From CAYLZN01 sp964387935 (lineage in GTDB: Bacteria; Acidobacteriota; Vicinamibacteria; Vicinamibacterales; JAFNAJ01), in NCBI GenBank assembly GCA_964387935.1, contig CAYLZN010000004.1:1-53294 (forward strand): a DNA stretch of 53,294 bases, written 5' to 3'. Position numbers and translations under genes: made by a program. Shown here piece after piece: positions 24,479-33,008 of this stretch. The notes under the pieces were generated by a model that was given only the letters and a program-made list of their open reading frames with translations, made no database searches and was not told where the DNA came from. The first letter of the stretch is position 1, and every line of letters begins with the position of its first letter.

Positions 24479-25853
24479 CGGTGACGTTGCTGAACGTCAG
24501 GCCCTCGACGGCCTCCAGGACGTCCGCCTTCGCGACGCCGTCGAAGCGGCAGTCCACGAGCCGCACGTCCCGGATGGGCGCGTGCGCGTAGCCTCGCAGC
24601 AGGAGCGCGTGCTGGCTCTTCCGGCTCGTCACGTTCCGCACGTCGATGTCGCGGACCACCGGAGGAAAGCGCCCGGCATCGCCCTCCTCGTAGAAGAAAT
24701 TGACGGTCACCACGGCTTCGGCCACCTCTCCCACCGTGACGTCCCGCATGAAGACGTGCTCGATGGTGCCGCCCCGCACGGAATTGGTCTTGATGCGCAG
24801 CGCGCGGTCGAGCCGAGGGCTGTCCATCCGGCAGCGCTCGGCGAAGATGTTCCGCGCGCCGCCCGAGATCTCGCTGCCGATCACGACGCCGCCGTGGCCG
24901 TCCTTCATCACGCAGTCGCGGATGACGACGTTCTCCACCGGCACGTTGACGCGCCGGCCGTCGTCGTTGCGCCCCGACTTGAGCGCGATGCAGTCGTCGC
25001 CGGTGTCGAACGTGCAGCGTTCGATGAGCACGTCCCGGCACGACTCGGGATCGCAGCCGTCGTTGTTGGGGCCGTGGCTGCCGATGGTCACGCCGCGGAC
25101 GATCACGTTCGTGCACAGGACCGGGTGGATCTCCCACATCGGGGAGTTGACGATCGTGATGTCCTCGATCAGGACGTTCTGACAGCTGTAGGGCTGGATG
25201 AAGTTGGGGCGGAGGTCGTGCCCCGGGCCGAAGACGCGCCCGGCGACGGGCACGCCGCGGGCGCCCATCTCCATCAGGGCCGCCCTGGCCGTCTTCTGAG
25301 ACGTCTTCCAGGGCCACCAGTGCGCGTCCGCGGCCTGGCCGTCCAGGGTGCCCCCGCCGGTGATGGCGATGTTCCGCTGGCCATGGGCATAGACGAACGG
25401 CGAGTAGTTCATCAGCTCCACCCCTTCCCAGCGGCTGAACACGACGGGGAGGTAGCTGGCGGGATCGCGACTGAAGGCGAGCGTGGCGCCGGCGGTCACG
25501 TGCAGGTTCACCCCGCTCCGCAGGTGAATGGCGCCGGTCACGAAGCGTCCGGAGGGAACGACCACGCGCCCGCCGCCCGCGGCCTCGCACGCGGCAATCG
25601 CCGCGCGAAACGCCACCGTGTTGAGCTTGATGCCGTCCCCCACCGCACCGTAGGCGGTGACGTCGAAGTCCCGGGGCGCGAAGCGCGGAGGCGTCACCCG
25701 CGCGACGATCGCACCAACGGCGTCCCAGCCGGCGGCGTGCGCCGCACCTGGCGCCTGGAAGACCGGCGAGAAGCCGGGCACGACCATCGACAGGCTGGCC
25801 AGCCCTCCGACCTCGAGGAACTCGCGTCGTGAACACCGAGAGGGCATGGCCAT
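24459..25853 (-). CDS. GH28 polygalacturonase, Tat-exported
   Basis: 464 residues with a twin-arginine signal (SRREFLEVGG at 8-17). The right-handed beta-helix domain carries all four GH28 catalytic motifs: NND 263-265 (in GPNNDGCDPES), GDD 285-287 (DTGDDCIALKSG), DGHGG 318-322 and RIKT 353-356. The N-terminal FDVTAYGAVGDGIKLNT is the usual beta-helix entry. It hydrolyses polygalacturonic acid or its oligomers to galacturonate. The start codon shares one base with the upstream stop (TGATG), so translation is coupled to the Gfo/Idh gene. Confidence 0.93.
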   Translation of the reverse strand: MAMPSRCSRREFLEVGGLASLSMVVPGFSPVFQAPGAAHAAGWDAVGAIVARVTPPRFAPRDFDVTAYGAVGDGIKLNTVAFRAAIAACEAAGGGRVVVPSGRFVTGAIHLRSGVNLHVTAGATLAFSRDPASYLPVVFSRWEGVELMNYSPFVYAHGQRNIAITGGGTLDGQAADAHWWPWKTSQKTARAALMEMGARGVPVAGRVFGPGHDLRPNFIQPYSCQNVLIEDITIVNSPMWEIHPVLCTNVIVRGVTIGSHGPNNDGCDPESCRDVLIERCTFDTGDDCIALKSGRNDDGRRVNVPVENVVIRDCVMKDGHGGVVIGSEISGGARNIFAERCRMDSPRLDRALRIKTNSVRGGTIEHVFMRDVTVGEVAEAVVTVNFFYEEGDAGRFPPVVRDIDVRNVTSRKSQHALLLRGYAHAPIRDVRLVDCRFDGVAKADVLEAVEGLTFSNVTVNGRPR

Positions 25854-27205
25854 CAGAGTCGCACCAGATCAGCGATGCGCACGGGTCGTGATTCGAGGAC
25901 GCTCTTGCGCGCCGCGATGCCGGTGAGGCAGGACAGGGCGCCCGCGCGTGAGTCGGGCAGGCGCATGTGCTCGGGCACCGGCGTGCCGCGGAAGATCACG
26001 TCACGCAGCACGTTGTCGCCGCCGCCGTGGCCCCCTTCGCCCTGGGTGACGGGCACGATCTCCCGCGTGCCGAAGTTGCGCGTCAGTTCGATCTCCGTCT
26101 CGACGGGCGGCTCCCAGGGCTGGCGCTCGTAGTCCCTGACCTCGAGTCGCCCTCGCTCTCCGTTGAAGGCGACGCGGTACCCCTCGAACGGCATGAAGGC
26201 GTTCAGGGAGTAGGCCATCTGGACGCCGTTCGAGTACCGGACGAGGGCCGTCATCGTATCGAAGATGTCCACGTCTTCACGGAAGACGCAGCCGTCCCGG
26301 TGATAGCCATCGACGGCCTCACAGTCGGCATACAGCGCCATGAGCCGCTTGTCCCTCGTCAGGTCCCAGTGGAACTCGCAGCGGTCCTTCATCGGACACG
26401 GGCGACAGTGCGTGTGACGGAAGGGACCGTTGCGGCCGTAGCGGCGCAGGTCGCCGTGCGCCACGACCTCGACGGGATCGGCCCCGAGCCACCAGTTCAT
26501 GAGGTCGAAGTGATGCGTGGCCTTGTGCACGAACAGGCTGCCGCCTTTCGACCGCAGGCGATGCCAGCGTCGGAAATAGTCGGCGCCGTGACGCACGTCC
26601 AGGAACCAGGCGAAGTCCACCGACGTGACTCGCCCGATGGCGCCGTCGAGCAGGATCTCCTTGACGGTGCGATGCTTGGGCGCGTACCGGTAGTTGAACG
26701 TCACGACGATGCGTCGGTTCGCGCGCCGCTCGGCGTCGAGCACGGCCTGGCACTGCGTCTCGTCGATCACCATCGGCTTTTCGGTGATCACGTCGAGGCC
26801 GCGCTCGAGTCCCTTGACGATGAAGTCGGCGTGCGTCGCGTCCACCGTGGTGACCATGAGCAGGTCCGGGCGCGCCCGATCGCACAACTCGTCGAAGCTC
26901 GTGAAGACCGGACACTCCACGCCAATCAGCCGCCGCGCCGCCTCGGCGCGGCAGGGATTGATGTCCGCAAGGCCCACGAACTCGAGCACATCGGCATAGC
27001 CGGCCGCGAGGTCGCGCCCCCACATGCCGGATCCCCGGTGCCCTGTCCCCACCATCGCGTACCGACGTCGACCGCCCGTCCCGGGTCTCGACGCCGTCTG
27101 AGCCGCCTCGGCGCCCCACGGCACGCCGAATGACGGACTCATGGCCGCGGCACCAGCCAGCTTCACGAACGAACGCCGAGTGCAGGCCTGCTGACCGAGT
27201 TCCAT
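25853..27205 (-). CDS. Gfo/Idh/MocA-family oxidoreductase, Tat-exported
   Basis: 450 residues from ATG 27205. A twin-arginine signal (CTRRSFVKLAG at 8-18) precedes the NAD(P)-binding motif MVGTGHRGSG (51-60) and VITEKPMVID with the EKP motif at 142-144. A cysteine cluster, HTHCRPCPMKDRC, sits in the C-terminal half, as in a subgroup often found beside polysaccharide enzymes. Cofactor loading before Tat export explains the signal type. It may act as an exported sugar oxidoreductase or a redox-cycling NAD-dependent glycosidase. Coupling to GH28 implies a pectin-derived substrate. Confidence 0.87.
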   Translation of the reverse strand: MELGQQACTRRSFVKLAGAAAMSPSFGVPWGAEAAQTASRPGTGGRRRYAMVGTGHRGSGMWGRDLAAGYADVLEFVGLADINPCRAEAARRLIGVECPVFTSFDELCDRARPDLLMVTTVDATHADFIVKGLERGLDVITEKPMVIDETQCQAVLDAERRANRRIVVTFNYRYAPKHRTVKEILLDGAIGRVTSVDFAWFLDVRHGADYFRRWHRLRSKGGSLFVHKATHHFDLMNWWLGADPVEVVAHGDLRRYGRNGPFRHTHCRPCPMKDRCEFHWDLTRDKRLMALYADCEAVDGYHRDGCVFREDVDIFDTMTALVRYSNGVQMAYSLNAFMPFEGYRVAFNGERGRLEVRDYERQPWEPPVETEIELTRNFGTREIVPVTQGEGGHGGGDNVLRDVIFRGTPVPEHMRLPDSRAGALSCLTGIAARKSVLESRPVRIADLVRL

Positions 27206-27267
27206 GACGACCCTCCGGGACCGCGCGTCGTGCGGTCCCCCGTTTGCGTCCAGGCGTTGCGGCGCGC

Positions 27268-28611
27268 TCACGCGCCGGCGCGGGACGACCCGGCCCCGAC
27301 CGGCGCCGAGAGCGTCACGGGCCCGAGGCGCGGGACGAGCAGGTGCACGATGGTCAGCGCCACGAGGTACGCCGACCCGGCAATGACGAAGACCACGAGG
27401 TAGCTGCCCGTCGCCTGGAGCAGGTATCCGGTGATCTTGGCAATCAGCATGCCGCCGATGGCGCCAGCCATCCCGCCAATGCCCACGACGGATCCCACCG
27501 CCCAGCGCGGGAAGGCGTCCGACACCAGCGTGAACACGTTGGCCGACCAGCCCTGGTGCGCGGCCGCTGCCAGCGAGACGATCGCCACGGCGGTCCACAG
27601 GTTGGTCACGCGCGCGGCGAACATGATCGGCACGACCGCGAGCGCGCACGCCAGCATGGCCGTCTTGCGGGCGGCATTCACGTTCCACCCGCGCTTGAGC
27701 AGCGACGAGGACAGCCAGCCCCCGCCGATGCTGCCGACGTCGGCGACGAGGTAGATCGTGACGAGCGGGGGGCCGATGTGCTGCAGATCGATTTGGTGAT
27801 TACGGTTGAGGAAATCCGGCACCCAGAACAGATACAGCCACCAGATCGGATCGGTCATGAACTTCGCGATCGCAAACGCCCAGGTCTGGCGGTGTCGCAG
27901 CAGTTCGAGCCACGAGACCTTGACCGGCGGGTCCTCTGGATCGCTCTTGATGTAGGCGAGTTCGGCCGGTGAGACGCGCGGACTGTGCTCGGGCGCGTGG
28001 TAGAGCGGCAACCAGAACAGCAGCCACAGGAACCCGATCGCGCCGGTGACGAGGAAGGCCTCCTGCCAGCCGTACGTAATCGTCAGCCAGGGCACGACCA
28101 GGGGAGCCAGAATCGCGCCGACATTGGAGCCCGAGTTGAAGATCCCGGTCGCGAGCGCGCGTTCCTTGCGCGGGAACCACTCGGCGACGCTCTTGATGGC
28201 CGCCGGGAAATTGCCCGCCTCGCCGAGGCCGAGCGCGAAGCGGGCGGCCGCGAAGCTCCCGACGGATCGCGCGCCCGCGTGGGCAAGCGCGGCGAAGCTC
28301 CACACCACGAGGGCGGCCGCGTAGCCGATCTTCGTGCCCAGGCGATCGATGAGCCAGCCGGCCAGCACGAGACCGATGGCGTACGCCAGCTGGAAGGCGA
28401 ACACGATGTTGCTGTAGTCGATCTCGGACCAGCCCAGCTCGTGCTGGAGCGTGGGCTTGAGGATCCCGATGACCTGCCGGTCGATGTAGTTGACCGTGGT
28501 CGCAAAGAAGATCAGGGCGCACACCACCCATCGATAGTGCCCGCCCGGAGCCGAGGCGGGAGTCGACGGTGCAGGCGCGGCGGGCGGAGTCGGCGGAATG
28601 GTGTGTGCCAT
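27268..28611 (-). CDS. MFS hexuronate transporter, ExuT-like
   Basis: 447 residues with 12 predicted helices. It is of the anion:cation symporter (ACS) branch: ATTVNYIDRQVIGILKPTL at helix 1, LGLGEAGNFPAAIKSVAEWF and PRKERALATG in the first half, as in ExuT and related D-galacturonate/D-glucuronate carriers. It would bring monomeric uronates into the cytoplasm for UxaE. ATG 28611 has no ribosome-binding site, and a GntR-type operator lies directly against it, so the mRNA may be leaderless. The first 20 or so residues are Pro/Ala-rich. Confidence 0.87.
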   Translation of the reverse strand: MAHTIPPTPPAAPAPSTPASAPGGHYRWVVCALIFFATTVNYIDRQVIGILKPTLQHELGWSEIDYSNIVFAFQLAYAIGLVLAGWLIDRLGTKIGYAAALVVWSFAALAHAGARSVGSFAAARFALGLGEAGNFPAAIKSVAEWFPRKERALATGIFNSGSNVGAILAPLVVPWLTITYGWQEAFLVTGAIGFLWLLFWLPLYHAPEHSPRVSPAELAYIKSDPEDPPVKVSWLELLRHRQTWAFAIAKFMTDPIWWLYLFWVPDFLNRNHQIDLQHIGPPLVTIYLVADVGSIGGGWLSSSLLKRGWNVNAARKTAMLACALAVVPIMFAARVTNLWTAVAIVSLAAAAHQGWSANVFTLVSDAFPRWAVGSVVGIGGMAGAIGGMLIAKITGYLLQATGSYLVVFVIAGSAYLVALTIVHLLVPRLGPVTLSAPVGAGSSRAGA

Positions 28612-28626
28612 AGAGGTCTAGCCACT
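28612..28626. promoter_or_regulatory. GntR-type operator abutting the ExuT-like start codon
   Basis: AGAGG-TCTAG-CCACT on the plus strand, immediately before the transporter's ATG (minus strand). It is the same half-site variant as at the uxaE promoter (AGAGG). Both this site and the one at 28733 are followed by TTGACG on the plus strand. Confidence 0.68.
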
Positions 28627-28732
28627 TGACGTGAAGACGAATACCACCCGCCCCTCCACATGTCAAGCCACGGCCGGTCTCTAGAACGGATGAGGGTCCA
28701 AGAGACGTCATTTCGATCCTGCCAGAGACTCG

Positions 28733-28779
28733 AGTGGACAAGCCACTTGACGAGGCCTGGAGCTGAAACGGCGTATACT
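28733..28779 (+). promoter_or_regulatory. Promoter and operator of the GntR regulator gene
   Basis: AGTGG-ACAAG-CCACT (28733-28747, perfect arms) is followed by TTGACG (28747-28752) and, 21 bases later, TATACT (28774-28779). The spacer is longer than ideal, so the -35 is less sure than the -10. The operator suggests autoregulation. Confidence 0.65.
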
Positions 28780-28798
28780 GGGCCCGGAGCCGGCTGCC

Positions 28799-29617
28799 AT
28801 GGCAAAACCAGCCACACCACGCACCGACAGCACTGAACTCGTCATCAACCACGTCCGCACCCTCATCGCCCGGGGCGAGCTCCGCCCCGGTGACCGTCTG
28901 CCGGCCGAACGCGACCTGGCCGCCCAGCTCTCCGTCAGTCGCCCCACCGTGCGCGCGGGCCTCCGAGGCCTCGCCGCCATGGGCGTGATCGAGTCCCGCC
29001 ACGGCTCGGGCACCTACATTCCTGACGGGCCGCCACGGCTCGGCAGCGAGCCCCTGAGTTTCCTGGCCGCCCTTCACGGCTTCACCCGCGAGGAGATGTA
29101 CGAGGCTCGCCGCATGCTGGAGGTGAGCGCGGCCGGCCTGGCCGCGGAGCGGGCGACCGCCGAACACCTCGCCGCGATCGCCGAAGAGGTCGCCAGTCTC
29201 TTCGCCACGATGGACGACCCGCAGCAGTTCCTGGTCCACGACATCAAGTTCCATCGCGCGGTCGCCGCGGCGTCCGGCAACCCGATCGTGGCCTCGCTCG
29301 TGGAGATGGTCTCGGCCCTCTACTACGGGCGTCGGCGCGAGACCGCGGCGCTCGCGACCGATCGCAATCTCCGGGATGCCGCCGAGATGCACCGGCGTAT
29401 CTACCAGGCCGTTCGCGCGCACGACACCGACGCCGCGCGGGCGCTCATGAACGAGCACCTCGTCCACTCGGCCGCGTTCCAGGAGCAGGAGGAGAAGCAC
29501 GCGGACGAGGCGAGTCCCGTCTCCCGTCGTGACCTCGCTCACCCGCAGACGCTCGGCCCCGGGGATCGGTCCACGAGGACCACCGATCCGCCCGACACCG
29601 CGCCGGCGCGCACCTGA
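28799..29617 (+). CDS. GntR-family (FadR/FCD-type) regulator of the uronate locus
   Basis: 272 residues. The winged-helix domain spans about 10-80 (RPGDRLPAERDLAAQLSVSR, then GVIESRHGSGTYI). The all-helical FCD effector domain spans about 100-235, with metal/effector candidates in FHRAVAAASGNP and AAEMHRRIYQAVRAHD. A hydrophilic 35-residue tail follows. UxuR, ExuR and related FCD regulators bind uronates or their keto forms as inducers. Four palindromes of one type in the locus, one before this gene, make it the likely cognate repressor. No strong ribosome-binding site is seen before ATG 28799. Confidence 0.9.
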   Translation: MAKPATPRTDSTELVINHVRTLIARGELRPGDRLPAERDLAAQLSVSRPTVRAGLRGLAAMGVIESRHGSGTYIPDGPPRLGSEPLSFLAALHGFTREEMYEARRMLEVSAAGLAAERATAEHLAAIAEEVASLFATMDDPQQFLVHDIKFHRAVAAASGNPIVASLVEMVSALYYGRRRETAALATDRNLRDAAEMHRRIYQAVRAHDTDAARALMNEHLVHSAAFQEQEEKHADEASPVSRRDLAHPQTLGPGDRSTRTTDPPDTAPART

Positions 29618-29678
29618 CCCGGTGCCCTCTCGCTGGACAAGACCGGCGAGGTTGGGTACTAGTGTCTCCTCAGCGCGC

Positions 29679-30878
29679 ATGCGAAAGCGCCTGCTCGTCC
29701 TGCTCGCCACGGCTCTGCTCGTGCTGGTCGCTGCGACGGCGGCCCTTGTCGGAGCACGTGTCCGTGACCGCGACAGTCACCGTGCCCGCGGTGAACAACT
29801 CCTGCGCATCTCGAACCCGTCGGAAGAACCGGTCGTGCTCTGGCGTGCGGGACCCACGCTGGATACCGCGAGGCAGGTCGCCCTGCCGGGCCCCTCCGTC
29901 TGGCTTCCTGAAGCGAACTACTTCGTCGAGGCCGGCGAGGGGCCGCAGCGGCGTTTTCACCCGGTCCCGCTCTCGGGCTTCCACATCGGTCCCGATACGG
30001 ACGGCACCTTCGCCCTGGCCATAAGGCCGCACGCCGACGCACCTCCGCCACTGACGCCGACCGGGGCCCCCTGGGTGTACGTGCCCGCCGGCGACTTCGC
30101 GTTGGGGGAGGCTGGCAACCCGGGTGAACGGCACCATGTGTACGAGCCCGGCTTCTTCATCGGGGCCTTCGAGGTGACCAACGGCGAATTCCGCCGGTTC
30201 CTCGAGGACCCGGCCGGGTACGAGGACAGGCGACACTGGACCTCGCGCGGATGGGCGTGGAAGGCGACGGGCCGGTCCCAGGTGACGGCGAGCCTCGCCC
30301 CGGATGCCGCCGACTATGGGCGCTTCGGCGCCGACGATCTCCCCGTCGTGCTGGTGACCTGGTTCGAGGCGAACGCCTACGCACACTGGCTCGACGAGCG
30401 CCTCGGCGCGAACCGCTGGAAGATCCGTCTGCCGACCGAATCGCAGTGGGAGAAGGCCGCCAGGGGGCCCGACAGCTTCGACTACGGCCTGGGCAGCACG
30501 CTGAGCGAAGCCGAGGCCCCGCTCTACAACTGGCGGAAGAACCCCGGGGTCGACGTCACGCTGGTCGGATGGACCGACACCCGCGACGACTTCAGCGCCA
30601 ACCGCTTCGGCATGTACCACGCCTCCGGCAACGCTGCCGAGTGGTTGCAGTCGCTGTCTCGGCCGTTCAGCCGTGACCGGCCGTTCCGGGACGACGAGCG
30701 CAATGCCGACGAGGGCGACGGCCTGCGCACGACGCGCGGGGGCTCCTGGTACAGCGCGACGACGTCGCGCCTGCGGCTCGGCTACCGCGAGGAGTTCCAG
30801 CCGGAGATGAGCAGTAACGACCTCGGCTTTCGCCTCGTCGCACAGCCTCTGCCCTGGGCCGGACGTCGCACACCCTAG
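29679..30878 (+). CDS. Membrane-anchored FGE/SUMF1-fold protein
   Basis: 399 residues from ATG 29679, chosen because an N-terminal membrane anchor (LLVLLATALLVLVAATAAL) starts there. Residues about 135-390 form the formylglycine-generating-enzyme-like C-lectin-type fold: VYVPAGDFALGEAGNPGE, FFIGAFEVTNGEFRRFL, RLPTESQWEKAARG, YHASGNAAEWLQS, TRGGSW and DLGFRLV. No cysteine pair is present, so it is not a copper-dependent FGE; such paralogues serve as binding or redox-independent enzymes. It follows the regulator by 61 bases but has no evident link to pectin. Confidence 0.82.
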   Translation: MRKRLLVLLATALLVLVAATAALVGARVRDRDSHRARGEQLLRISNPSEEPVVLWRAGPTLDTARQVALPGPSVWLPEANYFVEAGEGPQRRFHPVPLSGFHIGPDTDGTFALAIRPHADAPPPLTPTGAPWVYVPAGDFALGEAGNPGERHHVYEPGFFIGAFEVTNGEFRRFLEDPAGYEDRRHWTSRGWAWKATGRSQVTASLAPDAADYGRFGADDLPVVLVTWFEANAYAHWLDERLGANRWKIRLPTESQWEKAARGPDSFDYGLGSTLSEAEAPLYNWRKNPGVDVTLVGWTDTRDDFSANRFGMYHASGNAAEWLQSLSRPFSRDRPFRDDERNADEGDGLRTTRGGSWYSATTSRLRLGYREEFQPEMSSNDLGFRLVAQPLPWAGRRTP

Positions 30879-30905
30879 CAGCAGGGCACACGGAGTATGC
30901 CGGTC

Positions 30906-32633
30906 ATGTCATCACGACGCGCTCTTCATGCGCTCATCCCTTGCGCGATCACCGTGGCGCTGGGCGGTCCGGCCGTGTCTGCCCTTCTGGCGCAGGCCTC
31001 AGCCTCCGCGCGCCACGCGCGTGCATTCAAGACGTCCGACGCCGCCGTCGATCCCAGGCTGTTCCTCGAGCACGTCCGCACGCTCAGTTCGGACGGGTAC
31101 GAAGGCCGACTCCCAGGCACGAAGGGCGAGGACCTGACCGTGGCGTACCTCGCGGACCAGTTCCGGCAGTTCGGCGTCCGTCCCGGTGCCGTCGACGGCA
31201 CCTACATCCAGACGGTACCGCTCGTCGGGCTGACAGCCACCTTGAGTCCCTTGACGCTTCGCAAGGGATCCACCGAGCGCGCCCTCACGCCCGGCGAGGA
31301 CTTCGTCGTCTGGACGAGGCGCGCCGTGGAGGAGGCTGCGCTCGAGGCGTCCGAACTCGTGTTCGTCGGCTACGGCGTGGACGCGCCCGAACTCGGATGG
31401 GACGACTTCAAGGGCGCGGACCTGTCGGGCAAGACTCTCGTCATGCTGATTGGCGACCCCCCTGTCCCGGATCCGGCAGACCCGTTGAGGCTCGACAAGA
31501 AGACCTTCGGCGGCACCGCGATGACCTACTACGGTCGATGGACCTACAAGCTGGACATCGCCGCCGCGCGCAAGGCCGCCGGCGTGCTCATCGTCCATGA
31601 GACGGCGGCGGCCGGATACGCCTTTTCCGTCGTGCAGGCGCAACTCGGCGAGCGGTTCCATCTGCGCACGCCGGACCGGAACCTCGCCCGCCCCGCGGTC
31701 GAGGGGTGGATGACCCAGGAGGAGGGGCGCGCGCTGTTCAAGCTGGCCGGCCAGGACTTCGAGGCGCTCCAGCGCCAGGCCGCCACCCGAGGCTTCAAGC
31801 CCGTCCCGCTCGGCATCACGGCGTCCACCACGATCAGGAACGCGCTGCGTTCCATCGACTCCCGCAACGTGATCGGTCGCATCGAGGGCAGCGATGCCCG
31901 ACGTCGCCAGGAGTGCGTGGCCTTCACCGCGCACTGGGATCACTTCGGCACGGGCCCGGCCATCGAGGGTGAGACGGTGCGACACGGCGCCGTGGACAAC
32001 GCCACGGGCGTGGCGGGCCTCCTGGAACTGGCGAGGGTGTTTGCGCGACTGCCGGTGAAGCCGAAGCGCTCGCTGCTCTTTCTCGCCGTCACCGCGGAAG
32101 AGCAGAACCTGCTCGGCTCCGAGTTCTACGTCCGACAGCCCGTGATCCCCCTCGAACGCACGCTCGCCGTCCTGAACCTCGAGATGATGAACGTGTACGG
32201 CCGGACAGGGGATCTCGTCGTCTACGGGCTGGGAGAATCACAGCTCGACGACTACCTCCGGGACGCCGCCGCCGAGCAGAACCGCTCGCTGAGACCGGAT
32301 CCCGTCGCGGAGCAGGGCCTGTTCTTCCGCTCGGATCACTTCTCGTTCGTCAAGCAGGGCGTCCCCGCCGTCTGGGCCTCCGGCGGCGAGCACTATCTCG
32401 ACAAGCCGGCGGACTACGGCCGGCGCGTGCGCGACGAGTTCCTCGCGAACCGGTACCACAAACCGGCCGACAAGCCACGTCCCGAATGGGACCTTGCCGG
32501 GGCCATGCAGGATCTGCAGGTCTACGCGGCTGCGGCGTTTCGCATCGCGCAGACGGACAAGTTTCCGCAGTGGGCGCCCGAGTCCGCCTTCCGGGCCGCG
32601 CGCGAACACATGTTCAAGAGCCCGAAGCCCTGA
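30906..32633 (+). CDS. Secreted M28-family aminopeptidase with PA domain
   Basis: 575 residues. ATG 30906 is preferred because GGAG (30892-30895) is ten bases upstream; the earlier in-frame ATG at 30897 is only one base from it. After a signal peptide there is a PA-type insertion domain (VFVGYGVDAPELGWDDFKG, about 150-260). The M28 zinc ligands follow: FTAHWDHFG (His about 343), GAVDNATGVAGLLELARVF (bridging Asp), VTAEEQNLLGSEFY (catalytic and ligand Glu), and FFRSDHFSF. It should release N-terminal amino acids in the periplasm or outside. Confidence 0.9.
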   Translation: MSSRRALHALIPCAITVALGGPAVSALLAQASASARHARAFKTSDAAVDPRLFLEHVRTLSSDGYEGRLPGTKGEDLTVAYLADQFRQFGVRPGAVDGTYIQTVPLVGLTATLSPLTLRKGSTERALTPGEDFVVWTRRAVEEAALEASELVFVGYGVDAPELGWDDFKGADLSGKTLVMLIGDPPVPDPADPLRLDKKTFGGTAMTYYGRWTYKLDIAAARKAAGVLIVHETAAAGYAFSVVQAQLGERFHLRTPDRNLARPAVEGWMTQEEGRALFKLAGQDFEALQRQAATRGFKPVPLGITASTTIRNALRSIDSRNVIGRIEGSDARRRQECVAFTAHWDHFGTGPAIEGETVRHGAVDNATGVAGLLELARVFARLPVKPKRSLLFLAVTAEEQNLLGSEFYVRQPVIPLERTLAVLNLEMMNVYGRTGDLVVYGLGESQLDDYLRDAAAEQNRSLRPDPVAEQGLFFRSDHFSFVKQGVPAVWASGGEHYLDKPADYGRRVRDEFLANRYHKPADKPRPEWDLAGAMQDLQVYAAAAFRIAQTDKFPQWAPESAFRAAREHMFKSPKP

Positions 32634-32690
32634 TTCGTCCTGTCCAGCGTTCAAGGGGAGGGACGTCGGTGCCGATCCCCGGGAAGACGC

Positions 32691-33008
32691 ATGGAACGAG
32701 TGGGCCGTCCAGCCGCTTGGCGGGCGATTCCTGCACCGTGGACGCCCCCACGGGTCGCCTTGTCACTCGCCACAATCGCGCTGCTGCTGCTCGCCGCGCA
32801 GGCCGCGGGTCTGGTTCTGCGGTTCGAGATGCTTGGCGGCAGGCGAGCCGAGGGCCTGGGCGGACGGCCCGATCTCACCTATAACCTCCTGTGCACGGCA
32901 GAGGAGTCGCTGGAGATGGGCGGACTGATCCTCCTCACCTACGCGCTCCTGTCGGCCTGTCGTACCAGGGCCGGCCCCGGCCAGGCGACTCGCGCCCGCG
33001 CCTACTGA
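32691..33008 (+). CDS. Small two-helix membrane protein, unknown function
   Basis: 105 residues. Hydrophobic segments VALSLATIALLLLAAQAAGLV and GGLILLTYALLSAC flank a loop containing CTAEESLEM, a Glu-rich motif just before the second helix that also occurs at the end of larger membrane proteins. Its stop overlaps by seven bases the convergent DUF2147 gene. A GGGAAG stretch before ATG 32691 may serve as ribosome-binding site. Nothing else identifies it. Confidence 0.5.
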   Translation: MERVGRPAAWRAIPAPWTPPRVALSLATIALLLLAAQAAGLVLRFEMLGGRRAEGLGGRPDLTYNLLCTAEESLEMGGLILLTYALLSACRTRAGPGQATRARAY

